NCBI RefSeq assembly: GCF_963082655.1
Contig: NC_081553.1
Location: 67,620,951 to 67,684,950 of the forward strand
Length of the DNA stretch: 64,000 nt
Origin: Stomoxys calcitrans
Taxonomy: Eukaryota > Arthropoda > Insecta > Diptera > Muscidae
Direction: 5' to 3'
Shown: piece after piece, positions 21,823-33,563 of the stretch
Layout: the number at the start of each line of letters is the position of its first letter
Numbering within the stretch: the first letter of the stretch is position 1
The notes under the pieces: model-generated
Databases searched by the model: none
Seen by the model: only the letters and a program-made list of their open reading frames with translations
Told to the model about the DNA's origin: nothing
Translations under genes and position numbers: made by a program

Positions 21823-21972
21823 ACTGAGTGCCAATGATATTTAATTAAGAGCCAGTGCCACCTGACTCCTCACTGAGACTCTCCTCTCGAGAATCGCTGA
21901 CTGCCCGCGGCCGCATTTGCAGCTACTCTGCATTATAAACGGAGCTTTCCACCATCCGCAACCTGTGGACGC
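21689..21972. repeat. Long palindrome, 134-bp arms and 16-bp loop
   Basis: The left arm 21689-21822 and right arm 21839-21972 are near-perfect inverted copies. Each contains GCGTCCACAGG, CGGCCGCATTTGC and GCCAGTGCCACCTGACTCC or the complement. The spacer is ACTGAGTGCCAATGAT. The left arm is continuous with the RTE endonuclease region, so the palindrome is an inverted duplication of the element's 5' end. GC content is well above the surroundings. Confidence 0.95.
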
Positions 21973-22081
21973 ATCCGGTAGCTTTCAGCTAACGATGGAC
22001 ATGGTAACGATGGACACCACACAAGTCGGAGCTCAAAGTTCCAGCCTGTGTGGTGCTCACAGTTATCCCGTATCGGCCGGA

Positions 22082-22351
22082 AATCGATCTCCCGATTTTA
22101 TTTCTTGACCCCTTCTTATAAGACGCAGTTCATTCCCGATGCGGCTGACATTTTGCACAATGAGTTCTACTATGGTCTCCAAGATCTAAACCATGTACCA
22201 ACCGTTACAACATATGTCTGCATAGCAATTCTTATCCCTTCTCCTTTGTTTGCCTAAACAGAGATATCGGTGAAACAATTTGACAAATGCGATCCATGGT
22301 GAAGGGTATATAAGATGCGGCTCGGCCGAACTTAGCACGCTTTTTCTTGTT
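22082..22351 (-). mobile_element. DINE-1-like B2 head fragment
   Basis: On the minus strand it starts AAACAAGAAAAAGCGTGC, then GGCCGAGCCGCATCTTATAT and ACCCTTCACCATGGATCG, and runs about 270 bp into the first interior unit. The segment matches 31051-31320 of B2b. The rest of the element is missing. Confidence 0.8.
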
Positions 22352-22352
22352 T

Positions 22353-23257
22353 GTTATTAACACTTCTATTTTCGTTAAAATTTCCCTTCATCACGCTGAG
22401 CTGAGCATCACAAACAAGAAGTAAACAAACCGAAAAAATGTTTTGCTGTTGCTGATGCTTAAAGCGTGGCAAAATCGATTCGACAGGTGATAAAAAGAAA
22501 ACATAGCACTATGGGAGATATAAAATTGAAAACTTGTCCCATGAAGATAGCACCATGTAGAAAAAAAAAACAAACACACACACACATACACACGTACAAA
22601 AAATACCAAAGGCGACATGGTGTCTCTATTAAAGCGATCAACGTTCTTTAGTGTCGAAGTTGACAAATGATGCCCGATTGGCACACATACCTATGCCAGA
22701 AGAGTATATAAATAAAAGTTCATAGTTTAGTGAGGAAAGGGAAGGTTACTAGCCAAAAGAGCAGAAATAGTTTACATCAAAAAAAATGTTGAAATTAAAC
22801 GAATATTCGAGAAAGTGTAATGCCATTTGGCTATAATAAATCAATAAAAACATATAACCTCAAAGTGTTTGTTTTCATTACAGCATTCTTAATTTATGTA
22901 TGTGGGCAAGGGGGTCAAACTTTATTTTACCCATATCGTTGGTAAAAACAAAAACGCTTTATTGATTTTTTCACACTGGAAAACTATGTTGTTTGTGTAA
23001 AAAAAAAAATAAACAGTAAATGTTTTTACTCTTTGCCATTATTAAGCTTTTGATAAATTCAGTGTGGCTGCATGATAACATTTTAATTTGATGAAATAAA
23101 TCATGGCGTCCCCCAGGGCCTTTCAATGTCAACAAATTAAGTGAAGTGGGTCACATTTACTGAAAGTAGTTTTAACAAAAAATCAACGCCATAAATTGTG
23201 TAGCTAAATACCCAACAGGGCTTTCCCAAATGACTAGTGAAAATTTGAACATGAAAC
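22353..23257. other. Unassigned AT-rich sequence
   Basis: I see no gene. A short CA-rich microsatellite lies at 22569-22594. Poly-A and AT-rich stretches dominate the rest. The frame at 22391-22684 (minus) is hydrophobic and Phe-rich, from the T-rich strand, and has no recognised domain. Confidence 0.4.
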
Positions 23258-23405
23258 AAGTAAAAGGCATAAAGTTCGGTAGGGCCAATATTGTCCTATA
23301 TGAACTATACTCGGCTTGTCAACTAACTGATCTAAATTTCAGTGAATATCGGCGAAAATTGCCTATGCAAAATTTCAGTGAGATTTCAGAAACGCATACT
23401 GACGG
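23258..23405 (+). mobile_element. DINE-1-like head fragment
   Basis: It contains AACAAGTAAAAGGCATAAAG and TTCGGTAGGGCCAATATTGT, then CAAAATTTCAGTGAGATTTC. It is the head of a B-type element cut short where the Helitron A2 begins, near GTTTGTTTGTGTG. The exact border is ambiguous by a few bases. Confidence 0.6.
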
Positions 23406-24626
23406 ACGTTTGTTTGTGTGTTCCTTATAGACTCAGAAACTGCTGAACCGATTTTCTTGAAATTTTCGCAGATGGTGAAAAGTGATCCCGATGGTCAAAA
23501 TAAGGTACTAAATTTTTTGATATCTGAAGGGGGGTCGGACCCTCCCCCTTACCATAATTTTCAGAAACGCCAGATCTCGGAATGGGTGGTACGATTTAAG
23601 AGAAATTTTGTGTGCTCTCATATAGTACCCTAAAAATAAAAATTTGGTATCCAAATTTCGGATGGGATACCTAAGGGGGCCGCCCCACCCCTAACCTACC
23701 AAACATATATTTAGACCTATCACGACAATATGGGACTCAAATGAAAGGTATTTCCCAACCCCCAAAACACCCGTAAATGGGACATTTTTACCGACCATGG
23801 CAATATTGAACTCAAATGAAAGATATTTGCGAGTAGAATACGAATCTAATATCCAAATGTGGGATCACGTTTCTGGGGGTCCACCCCTTCCACAAAACAA
23901 GCCCCCAAACAGGACTTATTTACCGACCATGGGAATATGGCGCTTAAATAAAAGGTATTTGAGTGTAGAATTCGAATCTGATATCCAAATATGGAACCAA
24001 GTGTTTGGGGAGCCGCCTCTCTCCAAAAACATCCCCCAAAGAGGACAAATTTACGACCATAGCAATATAGGGCCCAAATGAATGGTCTTTGGGAGTAAAG
24101 CACGAATCCGATATCAATATTAGGGAAAAGGGTCATTGGATCACCCCACCCCCACAACACCACCCAAATAGGGAGGGTTTTTAGAGTAGAACACGAATTC
24201 GATATATATTTTCAAGGCCAACTCACTGAGTGACCGCCCATTCCCCAAAACACCCCCCCCCCAAGCCGGTCATGTTTGCGACTATGGAAATATCGGGCTC
24301 AAATTAAAGGTATTTGGGAGTAGACCACGTATCTGATATCAACATTACGGACCAACTGTCTAGGGGAAGTCCCACCACCATAACAACCCCCAAAGAGGAC
24401 GTATTTGCTCACCAAGACAATATGGGTCTTAAAGAGAGTGGAACTACATATTTATAGTTTTTAGGGCCAATACCCCAAACCATGCTTTTGCGATATACAT
24501 TCTTTATTTTCGTAGCATGGTATTTCACTAAAAGCTTTTTAATTGTCGAAAATAAATATTCAAAGGATAATTTTTGTTCCATATAAAGTAAAAGAAAGTG
24601 CAGCGGAGCGGGCCCGGTTCAGCTAG
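23406..24626 (+). mobile_element. Helitron family A copy A2, intact 3' end
   Basis: Near the 5' side are TGTTCCTTATAGACTCAGAA and CTGAACCGATTTTCTTG, sequence that follows the TC terminus in copy A6. The interior carries the family's degenerate units in fixed order. The 3' end is GCAGCGGAGCGGGCCCGG, then TTCAG, then CTAG (24623-24626) followed by host T. GC-rich palindromic sequence 5-25 bp before CTAG plus a following T is the canonical Helitron 3' terminus. No Rep/helicase coding region is present. The extreme 5' TC end is not visible, so the 5' edge is approximate. Confidence 0.85.
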
Positions 24627-24659
24627 TTTACCATAATATTTAATTCTAACTATCCGTGC

Positions 24660-27024
24660 AATTTATCGGGGGGCATTTTATCGCCGCTCCTATGGGTGAC
24701 CACCATAAATGACATATTACAGATGCTAACTGAGGAGGGAATTGAACCCGTCTGCTACGCAGACGATGTTATTATACTTCTTAGCGGTAAGGATCCGAAC
24801 GAGCTATGCAGAAGGGCCGAAAGGGTCTTGCAAATGGCATATGACTGGGCTAGACCCAGAGGTCTCAAAGTTAATCCAGAGAAGGGCCGAAAGGGTCTTG
24901 CATATGGCATATGACTGGGATAGAGACAGAAGTCTCAAAGTTAACCCAGAGAAGACTGAAATATGCCTGTTCACAAGGAAGACTAAGGTGGGCCAATTTA
25001 ACGCACCACATTTCCTCAATAAGACGATATCGATATCTGACAAGGTCAAATACTTAGGTGGGATCTTGGACAGGAAACTGAATTTGAAGTGTCACATTCA
25101 GGAGAGTATCGAGAAGTCTCACAGATGTTGGCACTATGTAGACGGGCCGTAGGCTCAAAATGGGGCCTGAATCCGATGATAGTCCACTGGCTCTACAGGA
25201 GCGTGATTACACCAATACTTACTTAAGCCTCACTAGTTTGGTGGGCTGCTATGGAGAAAGAGTGCGACATAAGACCCATACAACAGGTTCAGAGAACATG
25301 TCGTCTTGATATAGGCGGAGCGTTGAAGACCAACCCTACTAGAGCACTGGAGACTATTCTAGATATCCGACCCATTGACATACAGATAAAGAGTGAGGCA
25401 GCCTCTGCGGCGATGAGACTTAAGGCGATGGGAGAATGGATTGAGGATGGGAGCAGCTCATACCATAGCGGTATAATCGAGGCGACAATAGGAAACCTGG
25501 AAGTAAGGAAAGAGGTTTCCGATCGGATACCTGAGATGAACCTTGAAGTCGAGTGCGAGGCACTGCTGCCATTGGCACATTTTTTGATTGGCAGAACCCT
25601 AGTATTGCCATCTGGAAGATTATGTTACACGGATGGATCACAGCTAGAGGTCAGAGTGGGCCTGGGGGCCTACATTGAGAACCCAAGGACTAAGATCTGT
25701 TTTAAACTGCCTGACCATAATACGGTCCTGCAGGCGGAGATCCGGGCGATCACGGAATGCGTGAAGTGGTGTAGTGCTAACGCGAGTACGTCGAGTGTGA
25801 ACATCCTTACTGACAGTAAAAGTGCCATAAGGGCAATAACAACCAGGACGGTAAGGTCACGAACAGTCTTGCAGTGTAAGAAGGAGATTAACGTCTTCTT
25901 TGAGGATGGCAAAATCCGCATCGTTTGGGTGCCGCGCCATAACGGAGTAAGGGAAAATGAAAGGCCAGACGCCTTCACCGCCAAATCGGACTTAACTCGG
26001 ACTGCGTTAAGGGAGTGGGCGACGAATGCGCATGCAACATTGTGGAACAGCGAAATGGTCGATAGGACGGCGATAATCCAATGGGGGGATCCAGATCATG
26101 AGAAGACGAGGCTATTACTGACAGGTAGCAAGAAGGAGGTCAGTATAGCTATTGGTATCATAACGGGACACATAGGTTAAATGAAAGGCCAGACGATTTT
26201 GCAGTGAAGGCCAGAGGACTGCCGCCGATAAACTTGATTAACCCGAAGCCTTTCGACGCAGTCCGAGTTAAGTATGCGCATGCAATATTGTGCAACAGCA
26301 AAACGGTCGGTATGACGGCGAAAATCCTATGGGGGGATCTAGATCGTGAGAAGATGAGGCTAGCACTGAAAGGTAGCAAGAAGGAGGTCAGTATAGCTAT
26401 TGGTATCATAACGGAACACATAGGTTAAATGAAAGGCCAGATGATTTTGCAGTTAAGGCCAGAGGACTGCCGCCGATAAACTTGATTAACCCGATGCCTT
26501 TCGGGTCGACGAAAGTCCGGTTTAAGCGCGTGGGCGATAAATGCGCACGTAACACTGTGGAACAGCGAAACAGTCGGTAGGACGGCGAAAATCTTACGAC
26601 GTGATCCGGATCATGAGAGTACGAGGCTATTACTGAAAGGAATGAAGAAGGAGGTCAGTATAGCTTTTTAAGACTACAAGCTCACTTATGCAAAATCGGT
26701 ATGGCAAGTGATAGCATGTGTAGGACATGTGGGAAAGATGATGGACGTTGAAGCATTTCCTTTGGTATTGCCTGGCTTTCCCGTCCAACAGATACCGGTA
26801 CTTAGGTGGAGACACAATATCAAACAAGAACCAACTTAGGGGAGTGGCATTGAAAACAATTAAGTATTTTAAAAGTAGCACGGAATTCCTAACTTAAAAT
26901 TTTCTTATTGAGAGGTTACTTTACAGTGTGTAGAGCGCACAACAAACCGATTACTGGCTTAGGTGTATGTCCATAGTGACACAGGGCGGATTAATATCTG
27001 CACCCGTTATTCAACCTAACCTAA
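24660..27024 (+). pseudogene. R1/LOA-like LINE L2, 5'-truncated
   Basis: RT coding starts at the palm (GGAFYRRS-like, then TTINDILQMLTEEGIEPVCY). It keeps the catalytic box CYADDVIILL (about 24756-24785). A 70-bp tandem duplication (24811-24880 and 24881-24950) shifts the frame. LNKTISISDKVKYLGGILDR and later thumb sequences follow. The RNase H domain is open (25251-26180). After it the C-terminal segment is repeated in part (from 25957, 26181 and 26429). The 3' end reads TTCAACCTAACCTAACC, a short CCTAA repeat. DINE-1-like sequence resumes directly after. Confidence 0.8.
25251..26180 (+). CDS. Open RNase H domain of LINE L2 (309 codons)
   Basis: The frame has a type I RNase H domain of the LINE kind with all acidic residues present: D128 in YTDGS, E163 in QAEIRAI, D188 in TDSKSAI, and D240 in the HNGVRENERPD block (with H230). 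Residues 1-110 correspond to the RT-RNase H linker (SEAASAAMRLKAMGEWIEDG). Residues 250-309 are the start of the C-terminal domain, which ends at a stop after GHIG. In living elements RNase H removes RNA from the RNA-DNA hybrid. The start codon is simply the first Met after a stop, and the RT upstream is frameshifted, so independent expression is doubtful. The open frame over 900 bp suggests a fairly recent insertion. Confidence 0.65.
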   Translation: MEKECDIRPIQQVQRTCRLDIGGALKTNPTRALETILDIRPIDIQIKSEAASAAMRLKAMGEWIEDGSSSYHSGIIEATIGNLEVRKEVSDRIPEMNLEVECEALLPLAHFLIGRTLVLPSGRLCYTDGSQLEVRVGLGAYIENPRTKICFKLPDHNTVLQAEIRAITECVKWCSANASTSSVNILTDSKSAIRAITTRTVRSRTVLQCKKEINVFFEDGKIRIVWVPRHNGVRENERPDAFTAKSDLTRTALREWATNAHATLWNSEMVDRTAIIQWGDPDHEKTRLLLTGSKKEVSIAIGIITGHIG

Positions 27025-27470
27025 CCGATTCTCTCGAAATATGGCAGGAAGGATTTTCTTATGGCTTCTAATATTACTGTTGAATTTCATAGAAATCGGT
27101 TCAGATTTAGATATAGCTGCCATATATGTATTTCGCCCGATTTCTACTTTTAGGGTCACTGCAAACGCATTATTGACCAATATTGCCAAAATTGTGCACA
27201 ACACTTTCCTCGATGCCTACCACAATATCTAGGAAGTTTGATCAAAATCAGTTCAGATGAAGATTTAGCTCCCGCATATATGTTCATCAAATTCATCAAA
27301 GTTTGAACATATTTGCTCGAAATTTATTACGAATTGTTTAATAACCCATTTGAAAACATCCGCTGAAGTCTATCATAAATGGTTCAGAATTAGATATAGC
27401 TCCCACTTTGTACCTATAGTGTAGGTGTAGGGTATTATAAAGTCGGCACCGACCGACTTTTGCTTTTCCT
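27025..27470 (-). mobile_element. DINE-1-like family C, head part (C1)
   Basis: On the minus strand the head runs AGTAAGGAAAAGCAAAAGTC, GGTCGGTGCCGACTTTATAA and TACCCTACACC, followed by two or three units with GGCAGCTATATCTAAATCTG and AACCGATTTC. The LINE L2 abuts its inner edge at CGATTCTCTCG, so L2's 3' end sits inside a C-type sequence. The C-type tail is missing. Confidence 0.75.
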
Positions 27471-27472
27471 TA

Positions 27473-27545
27473 CTGGGTTTTCTTATGTTCTCGCCAGGAT
27501 TCGATCCCATGCCTAGACTAACCTCTGCGCTACGGTGTCCACCTC
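27473..27545 (-). mobile_element. SINE head fragment
   Basis: On the minus strand it reads box A-like TAGCGCAGAGGTTAG followed by a box B-like GGGATCGAATCCTGG and GAGAACATAAGAAAA. It is the first 75 bp of the tRNA-derived SINE only, a 5' fragment without the body. Confidence 0.7.
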
Positions 27546-28012
27546 TAATGTCTAATGCTAAATGGATAAGAGAGTCCCAAAACTTCGTCGATTTCGGCCA
27601 CAAAAATCTATATCGAGTGAAAGATATATATGGGAGTTATATCTAAATTTGAGCCGATTTGGGACACACATGTTTCAACATTAAATTTAACATCATACTC
27701 AAAATTTTCAAATGATCGGAGCAAACTTGTGGCTACCATAAGCCTATTACTGACTTTATTCATTCATAGTGAAATGCCTATTAAATTACTGCGAAATCCA
27801 ACGGACTTTATTCTCTGTCAGAACACAAACAAAAGTCAAGCAACAACACACAACAAAGACAACAGCATTGAAGCAGAGTTTATTGATGCCCATTTCATGG
27901 GCATTTAATTATATTTGCAAATAAGTAAAGCAAAATTTATACTGGCGCAGTGACATGACGCTACTATTGAGCTCATAGAACTCAGTACTACTTCGTCAGC
28001 TTATTTTTTCGT
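27546..28012. other. Weak repeat fragment and unassigned sequence
   Basis: At about 27585-27700 there is a diverged DINE-type unit (TATATATGGGAGTTATATCT, GAGCCGATTTGGG). The remainder to 28012 has no recognised feature. Confidence 0.4.
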
Positions 28013-29577
28013 TTTTTATACCCTACACCACTACTGTGGAACAGGGTATTATAACTTAGTGCATTTGTTTGTAACACCCAAAAACAAGAGAAATCGACCC
28101 ATTGATAAGTATTCCGATCGACTCAGAATCAATTTCTGATTCAATTTAGCTATGTCCGTCTGTCTGTCTGTCTGTCCATGTTAATTTGTGTACAAAGTAC
28201 AGGTCGCAGTTTTCATCCGATTGTCTTCAAATTTGGCACAGGCATGTTTTTCGGCCTAGAAACGAAGATTATTGAAACTGGAAAAAAACGGTTCAGATTT
28301 GGATATAGCTCCCATATATATGTTCGTCCGATTTTCAGTAATAATGCAATAAAGTAATCGTTTGCTAACCGATTTTCTCGAAATTTGGCAGAAAGAATTT
28401 TCTTATGACTCCCGACATTACAGGTGAACTGCATTAAAATCGGTTCAGATTTGGATAAAGCTCCCATATATATGTTCGTCCGATTTTCAGAAATAATGCA
28501 ATAAAATGGTCACATGTTAACCGATTCTCTTGACATTTGGCGGGGAGGATTTCCTCTTGACTCTCGACATTATTGGAGAATTTCGTCGAAATCGGTCGAG
28601 ATTTAGATATAGCTCTCATATATATATATCGCCCGATTTTCACTCCTAGAGCCACTGCAAGCGCATTTATTGACCAATCTTCCCAAAACTTTGTACAACG
28701 ATTTCCTCTACAACTTCCATAAGGTCTGTAAAGTTTTTTCGAAATCGGTTCAGATTTAGATATAGGTCCCATATATATGTTCGTCCGATTTGCAGTAATA
28801 TTGCAATAAAATGGTCCTTTGTTAACCGATTCGCTCTATATTTGGCAGGAAGCATTTTTACTTGACTCTCGACATTACTTGTGAATTTCATGGAAATCGG
28901 TTCAGATTTAGATGTAGCTCTCATATATATATACCGCCCGATTTCTACTTCTGGAGTCACAGCAAGCGCATTTATTGACCCATCTTGCCAAAAGTTTGTA
29001 AAACGCTTTCCTCGACGATTGCCACAGTATCTGAGAAATTTGCTCGAAATCGGAGCAGATTTAAGTATAGCTCCCATATACATGTTTGTCCGATTTGGAG
29101 AAATATTGCAAGAAAGTGATAATTTCTTAACCGATTCTCTCGAAATTTTGCAGGTAGGTTTTTCTTATGACTCTTGATATTACTGGTGAATTTCATAGAA
29201 ATCGGCCCAGATTTAGATATAGCTGTCATATATGTATTGGTTTGCCCAAAAAGTAATTGCGGATTTTTTAAAAGAAAGTAAATGCATTTTTAATAAAACT
29301 TAGAATGAACTTTTATCAAATATACTTTTTTTACACTTTTTTTCTAAAGCAAGCTAAAAGTAGCAGCTGATAACTGACAGAAGAAAGAATGCAATTACAG
29401 AGTCACAATATATCGCCAGATTTTCACTCCTAGAGCCACTGCAAGCGCATTGTTCGACCAATCTTGCCAAAATTTTGCACAACGCTTTCCTCGACGAGTA
29501 CCACATTATCTGAGAAGTTTGCTCGAAATCGGTTTAGAATTAGATATAGCTCCCATATGTATGTTCGTACTGGTTTA
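28013..29577 (-). mobile_element. DINE-1-like family C element C2
   Basis: Read on the plus strand it starts at the element's tail: TTTATACCCTACACCACTAC, then GGGTATTATAACTTAGTG, TAGCTATGTCCGTCTGTCTG (the GTCY microsatellite) and TTAATTTGTGTACAAAGTAC. Interior units of about 150 bp follow, with GGTTCAGATTTGGATATAGC, TCCCATATATATGTTCGTCC and CTCTCGACATTACT. The head is missing, homology ending near 29577. A mariner MITE is inserted at 29237-29408. Confidence 0.85.
29237..29408. mobile_element. Mariner-type MITE, copy 2 (one end lost)
   Basis: The left terminus TTGGTTTGCCCAAAAAGTAA is preceded by TA (29235-29236). The sequence then follows the family to TTACAGAGTCACAA and stops; the last 60 bp with the right inverted repeat are missing. 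The host C element resumes exactly at TATATCGCC, the position expected from the empty site near 47900. The right end was therefore lost without removing host DNA. Confidence 0.8.
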
Positions 29578-30449
29578 ATAATGCGTTTTGACAGTGTTTC
29601 GGGCGAAAATTCGAAGTCAGTACTAGGCTAAGCTTTAGTACATATGATGAGACATATATACCTATATACCTAAATCTGAACCGATTTTGGCAGAAACAAA
29701 AAACATTTTTTGATTTTTTTTTAATGGTACAAAAAGACGTCCGAAAATCCTTCAAAATTCCCTCAGAACTGACGACCAGAATTCGAAACCAAATCGTTAA
29801 GAGCTTTACGAAACAGTGAGTAATCTGTTCAAGCGTGTCTGACAAGCAATATTTGGTTTGCTGGGTTTATTCCATTAATTTACTATCCTCCATTTAATAT
29901 AACGGCATTTACATTAACTCGAATAACATTAACTCAGCATATGGCAATAATTTCTTTATGATAGTAGCCAAATACGCCAGGCTATTTGCCACAAGTTGTC
30001 TAATGGATCTTTTGGCGCATTTTCAAATGAGACAGTCATAAAAGTAATTTTTTTCTTCTCACTCTTATAGCAACAAACAAAGGCCAAGCAATGTTACTTT
30101 CTACCTTTCTTTTGGCAAGGAAAGAAAATACGTTCACAAATTCCCGTCTAAAAGCGCAATTGTTAGGTAATGAAAGTAAAAGGCCATTCATTCATTCGTT
30201 CATTCATACTTTTGTTTAGACATCGTAAAAACCAAATTTATACAATCCATACTCACGTGAACATCTCAAATGAACAGGTGTGAATGAAAATATGCATTAA
30301 GCCTTCAATGATTGACTTTCAATTAAGACGCTTGGAATTCTTTAGAAAAATGTTAGCTATCTATGCAGTTGAATGAAAAGAAAATATTTTTGGGATGATA
30401 GCACAGTAGAAAAGATATGACAAAAAGTTATTGCCTAGAGTCAGACAAA
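29578..30449. other. Unassigned sequence
   Basis: I see no gene or mobile-element signature. The frame at 29540-29845 (minus) shows no recognised motif. Confidence 0.4.
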
Positions 30450-33284
30450 ACAAGTAAAACGGCATTGAGTTCGGCCGGGTCAAGCTTTGGATACCCACCA
30501 CCTTGGATATATATGTAAACCCCATTTTTTCACAATCCGGTGAAAATTGGATAACTTAAGCATCCAAATTCGGCACGAACATTGAGTGGTCTAATATATA
30601 TGTCACTATTCAATTTTGTAGAACAAAATATTGGTCTTTTTGGCAGATATATTCAATTATAAACCGATCTGAACAATATTAAGGTCGGATATCGTGAGTT
30701 TCAGAACAACTCACTGCTTCAAATTTCAGCGAAATCGGGCAATAAATAAAGCTTTTATGGGCTTCAGTCCCCTTATCGGCAGATCGGTCTATATGGTAGC
30801 TATAGCCAAAAATAGTCCGAACTGAACCATATTTGGGTCATGTGTCAGGAGGCTAAAAATAACTCACAGTTTAAAATTTTAGCGAAATTGGTTAAAAAAT
30901 AAAGCTTCTATGGACTTAAGACCCTTTATCGGCGGATCGGTCTATACGGTACCTATATCCAAAAATAGTCCGAACTAAACCATATTTGTGTCGGGTGTCA
31001 GGAAGCTAAAATAACTCACTGTTTCAAATTTTAGCGAAATCGGTTAAAAAACAAGTAAAAGCGTGCTAAGTTCGGCCGGGCCGAATCTTATATACCCTCC
31101 ACCATGGATCGCATTTGTCAAGTTCTTTTCCCGGCATCTCTTCTTAGGCAAAAAAGGATATAAGAAAAGAGTTACTCTGCTATTAAAACGATATCAAGAT
31201 ATGGTCCGGTTCGGACCACAATTAAATTATATGTTGGAGGCCTGTGTAAAATTTCAGCCAATTCGTTTAAGAATTGCGCCCATTGGGGCTCACGAAGTAA
31301 AATAGAGAGAACGATTTATATGGGTTCTGTATCGGGCTATAGACCGATTCAGACCATAATAAACACGTTTGTTGATGGTCATGAGAGGATCCATCGTACA
31401 AAATTTCAGGCATATCGGATAATAATTGCGACCTCTAGGGGTCAAGAAGTCAAGATCCCAGATCGTTTTATATGGCAGCTATATCAGGTTATGAACCGAT
31501 TTGAACCTTATTTGACCCAATTGTTGAAAGTAAAAATGAAATACGTCATGCAAAATTTCAGCCAAATCGGATAGGAATTGCGCCCTCTAGAAGCTCAAGA
31601 AATCAAATCCCCAGATCTGTTTATATGACAGCTATATCAGTTTATGAACCGATTTGAACCATACTTGGCACAGTTGTTGGATATCATAAAGAAATACTTC
31701 GTGCAAAAATTCATTCAAATCGGATAAGAATTATGCCCTCTAAAGGGTCAAGAAGTCAAGACCCAAGATCGGTTTATATGGTAGCTATATCAGGTTATGG
31801 ACTGATTTGAACCATACTTGGCACAGTTGTTGGGTATCATAACAAAACACGTCGTGCGAAATTCCATTTCAATCGGATAAGAATTGCGCACTCTAGAGGC
31901 TCAAGAAGTCAAGACCCAAGATCGGTTTATATGGTAGCTATATCAGGTTATGGACCGATTTGAACCGTACTTGGCACTGTTGTTGGATACAATAACAAAA
32001 CACGTCGTGCAAAATTTCATTTCAATCGGATAAGAATTGCGCACTCTAGAGGCTCAAGAAGTCAAGACCCAAGATCGGTTTATATGGCAACTATATCAGG
32101 TTATGGACCGATTTGAACCATACTTGGCACAGTTGTTGGATATCATAACAAAACACGTCGTGCGAAATTCCATTTCAATCGGATAAGAATTGCGCCCTCT
32201 AGAGGCTCAAGAAGTCAAGACCCAAGATCGGTTTATATGGCAGCTATATCAGGTTATGGACCGATATGGCCCATTTACAATACCAACCGACCTACACTAA
32301 TAAGAAGTATTTGTGCAAAATTTCAATAAAGCTTCTATGGCCTTCAGACCCTTTACCGGCAGATCGGTCTATATGACATCTATATCTAAATATAGTCCGA
32401 ACTGAATCATATTTGAGTCGGATATTGGGAGGCTTAAAACTGCGCACTATTCCAAATTTCAGCGAAATCGGATAAAAAATAAAGCTTTTATGGCTTTCAG
32501 ACCCTTTATCGGGAGATCGGTCTATATGACAGCTATATCTAAATATAGTCCGATCTGAACCATATTTAAGTCAGATGTCGGAAGGCTTAAAATAACCCAC
32601 CTTCTTAAATTTCAGTGCAATCGGGTAATAAATAAGGCTTTTATGGGCTTCAGACCCTTTATCGGGAGATCGGTCTATATGGCATCCATATCTAAATATA
32701 GACCGATCTAATCCATATTTAGGTCAGATGTCGGGAGGCTTAAATTAACCCACTGTTGCAAATGTCAGCGAAATCTGGTAATAAATAAATTTTTAATGGG
32801 CATCAGACCCTTTATTAGGAGATCGGTCTATATGGCACCTATATCCCAATATAGTCCGATCTGAACCATAGTTGAGTCTGATATCGGGAATCCTTAAACT
32901 ACTCACTGTTTTAAATTTCAGCAAAATCGTATAAAAAAATAAAGCATTTATAATGCCTATAAGACCCTTTATACCCAAATCGGTCTATATACCAGCTATA
33001 TCCAAATATGGACCGATTTGGCCCGTTCAGGCCCGATCTTAACCAAAGTGCATTAAAAAGACGCATCTGTGCCAAATTTCAGCTCAATATCTCAATTTTT
33101 GAAGGCGTAGAGTGATTACAACAGACGGACGGACAGACACACAGACAACGTTAAATCGTCTTAGAATTTTACGACGATCCGAATTATATATACTTTGTAG
33201 GGTCGGAAATTGATATTTCGATGTGTTGCAAACGGAATGACTAAATGAATATACCCCCTATCCTACGGTGGTAAGTAGAAAAAA
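30450..33284 (+). mobile_element. DINE-1-like element B1c with nested B2b
   Basis: The head ACAAGTAAAACGGCATTGAG is followed by GGCCGGGTCAAGCTTTGG and ATACCCACCACC. Units of about 150 bp contain TTTATCGGCAGATCGGTCTA, CCAAAAATAGTCCGAACTGA and CAAATTTCAGCGAAATCGG, marking a subtype distinct from B1a and B1b. The tail has AACAGACGGACGGACAGACA, ATTATATATACTTTGTAGGG, TCGGAAATTGATATTTCG and a mutated end GGTGGTAAGTAGAAA. A B2 element (31051-32326) lies inside; the host sequence TTAAAAAA / TAAAGCTTCTATGG is continuous across it. Confidence 0.85.
31051..32326 (+). mobile_element. DINE-1-like element B2b, nested, tail missing
   Basis: The head ACAAGTAAAAGCGTGCTAAG is followed by GGCCGGGCCGAATCTTATAT and ACCCTCCACCATGG. 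About seven interior units follow, the last three or four nearly identical with a 152-153-bp period (CAAGACCCAAGATCGGTTTA, TCAGGTTATGGACCGATTTG). The sequence stops at GTGCAAAATTTCAA, before the CGGCTAGC block, so the microsatellite and terminal block are absent and B1c resumes at once. Its uninterrupted first unit gives the empty site for MITE copy 1. Confidence 0.85.
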
Positions 33285-33563
33285 GGTATTTATTGGGTAT
33301 TTACCCTATAAATACCCAAGCGTTGGGTATTCGCCCGGTAGAAACCCATCTCTAGGCATGGCCTCTATGTCTTCATGGAGGACCGTGACTTCCAAAAGGA
33401 TGCCAAAGGCATCTCGGAAGGGGAAGCTGTTCGCTGAGAAAGGTAAGTATCCGCCCTCTTACACCAGAGTGGCAAGGAAGCAAAACAGAGATGAGCTGAC
33501 TTATGCAGTCATCGATATCGGCCGAGCATCCTATAGGATTCCACCAAATCAATATAGGATTAT

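Noticed and set aside
27005..27030. CCTAA repeats as telomeric DNA
   Set aside because: Only two or three units, at LINE 3' ends, and higher flies lack TTAGG telomeres.
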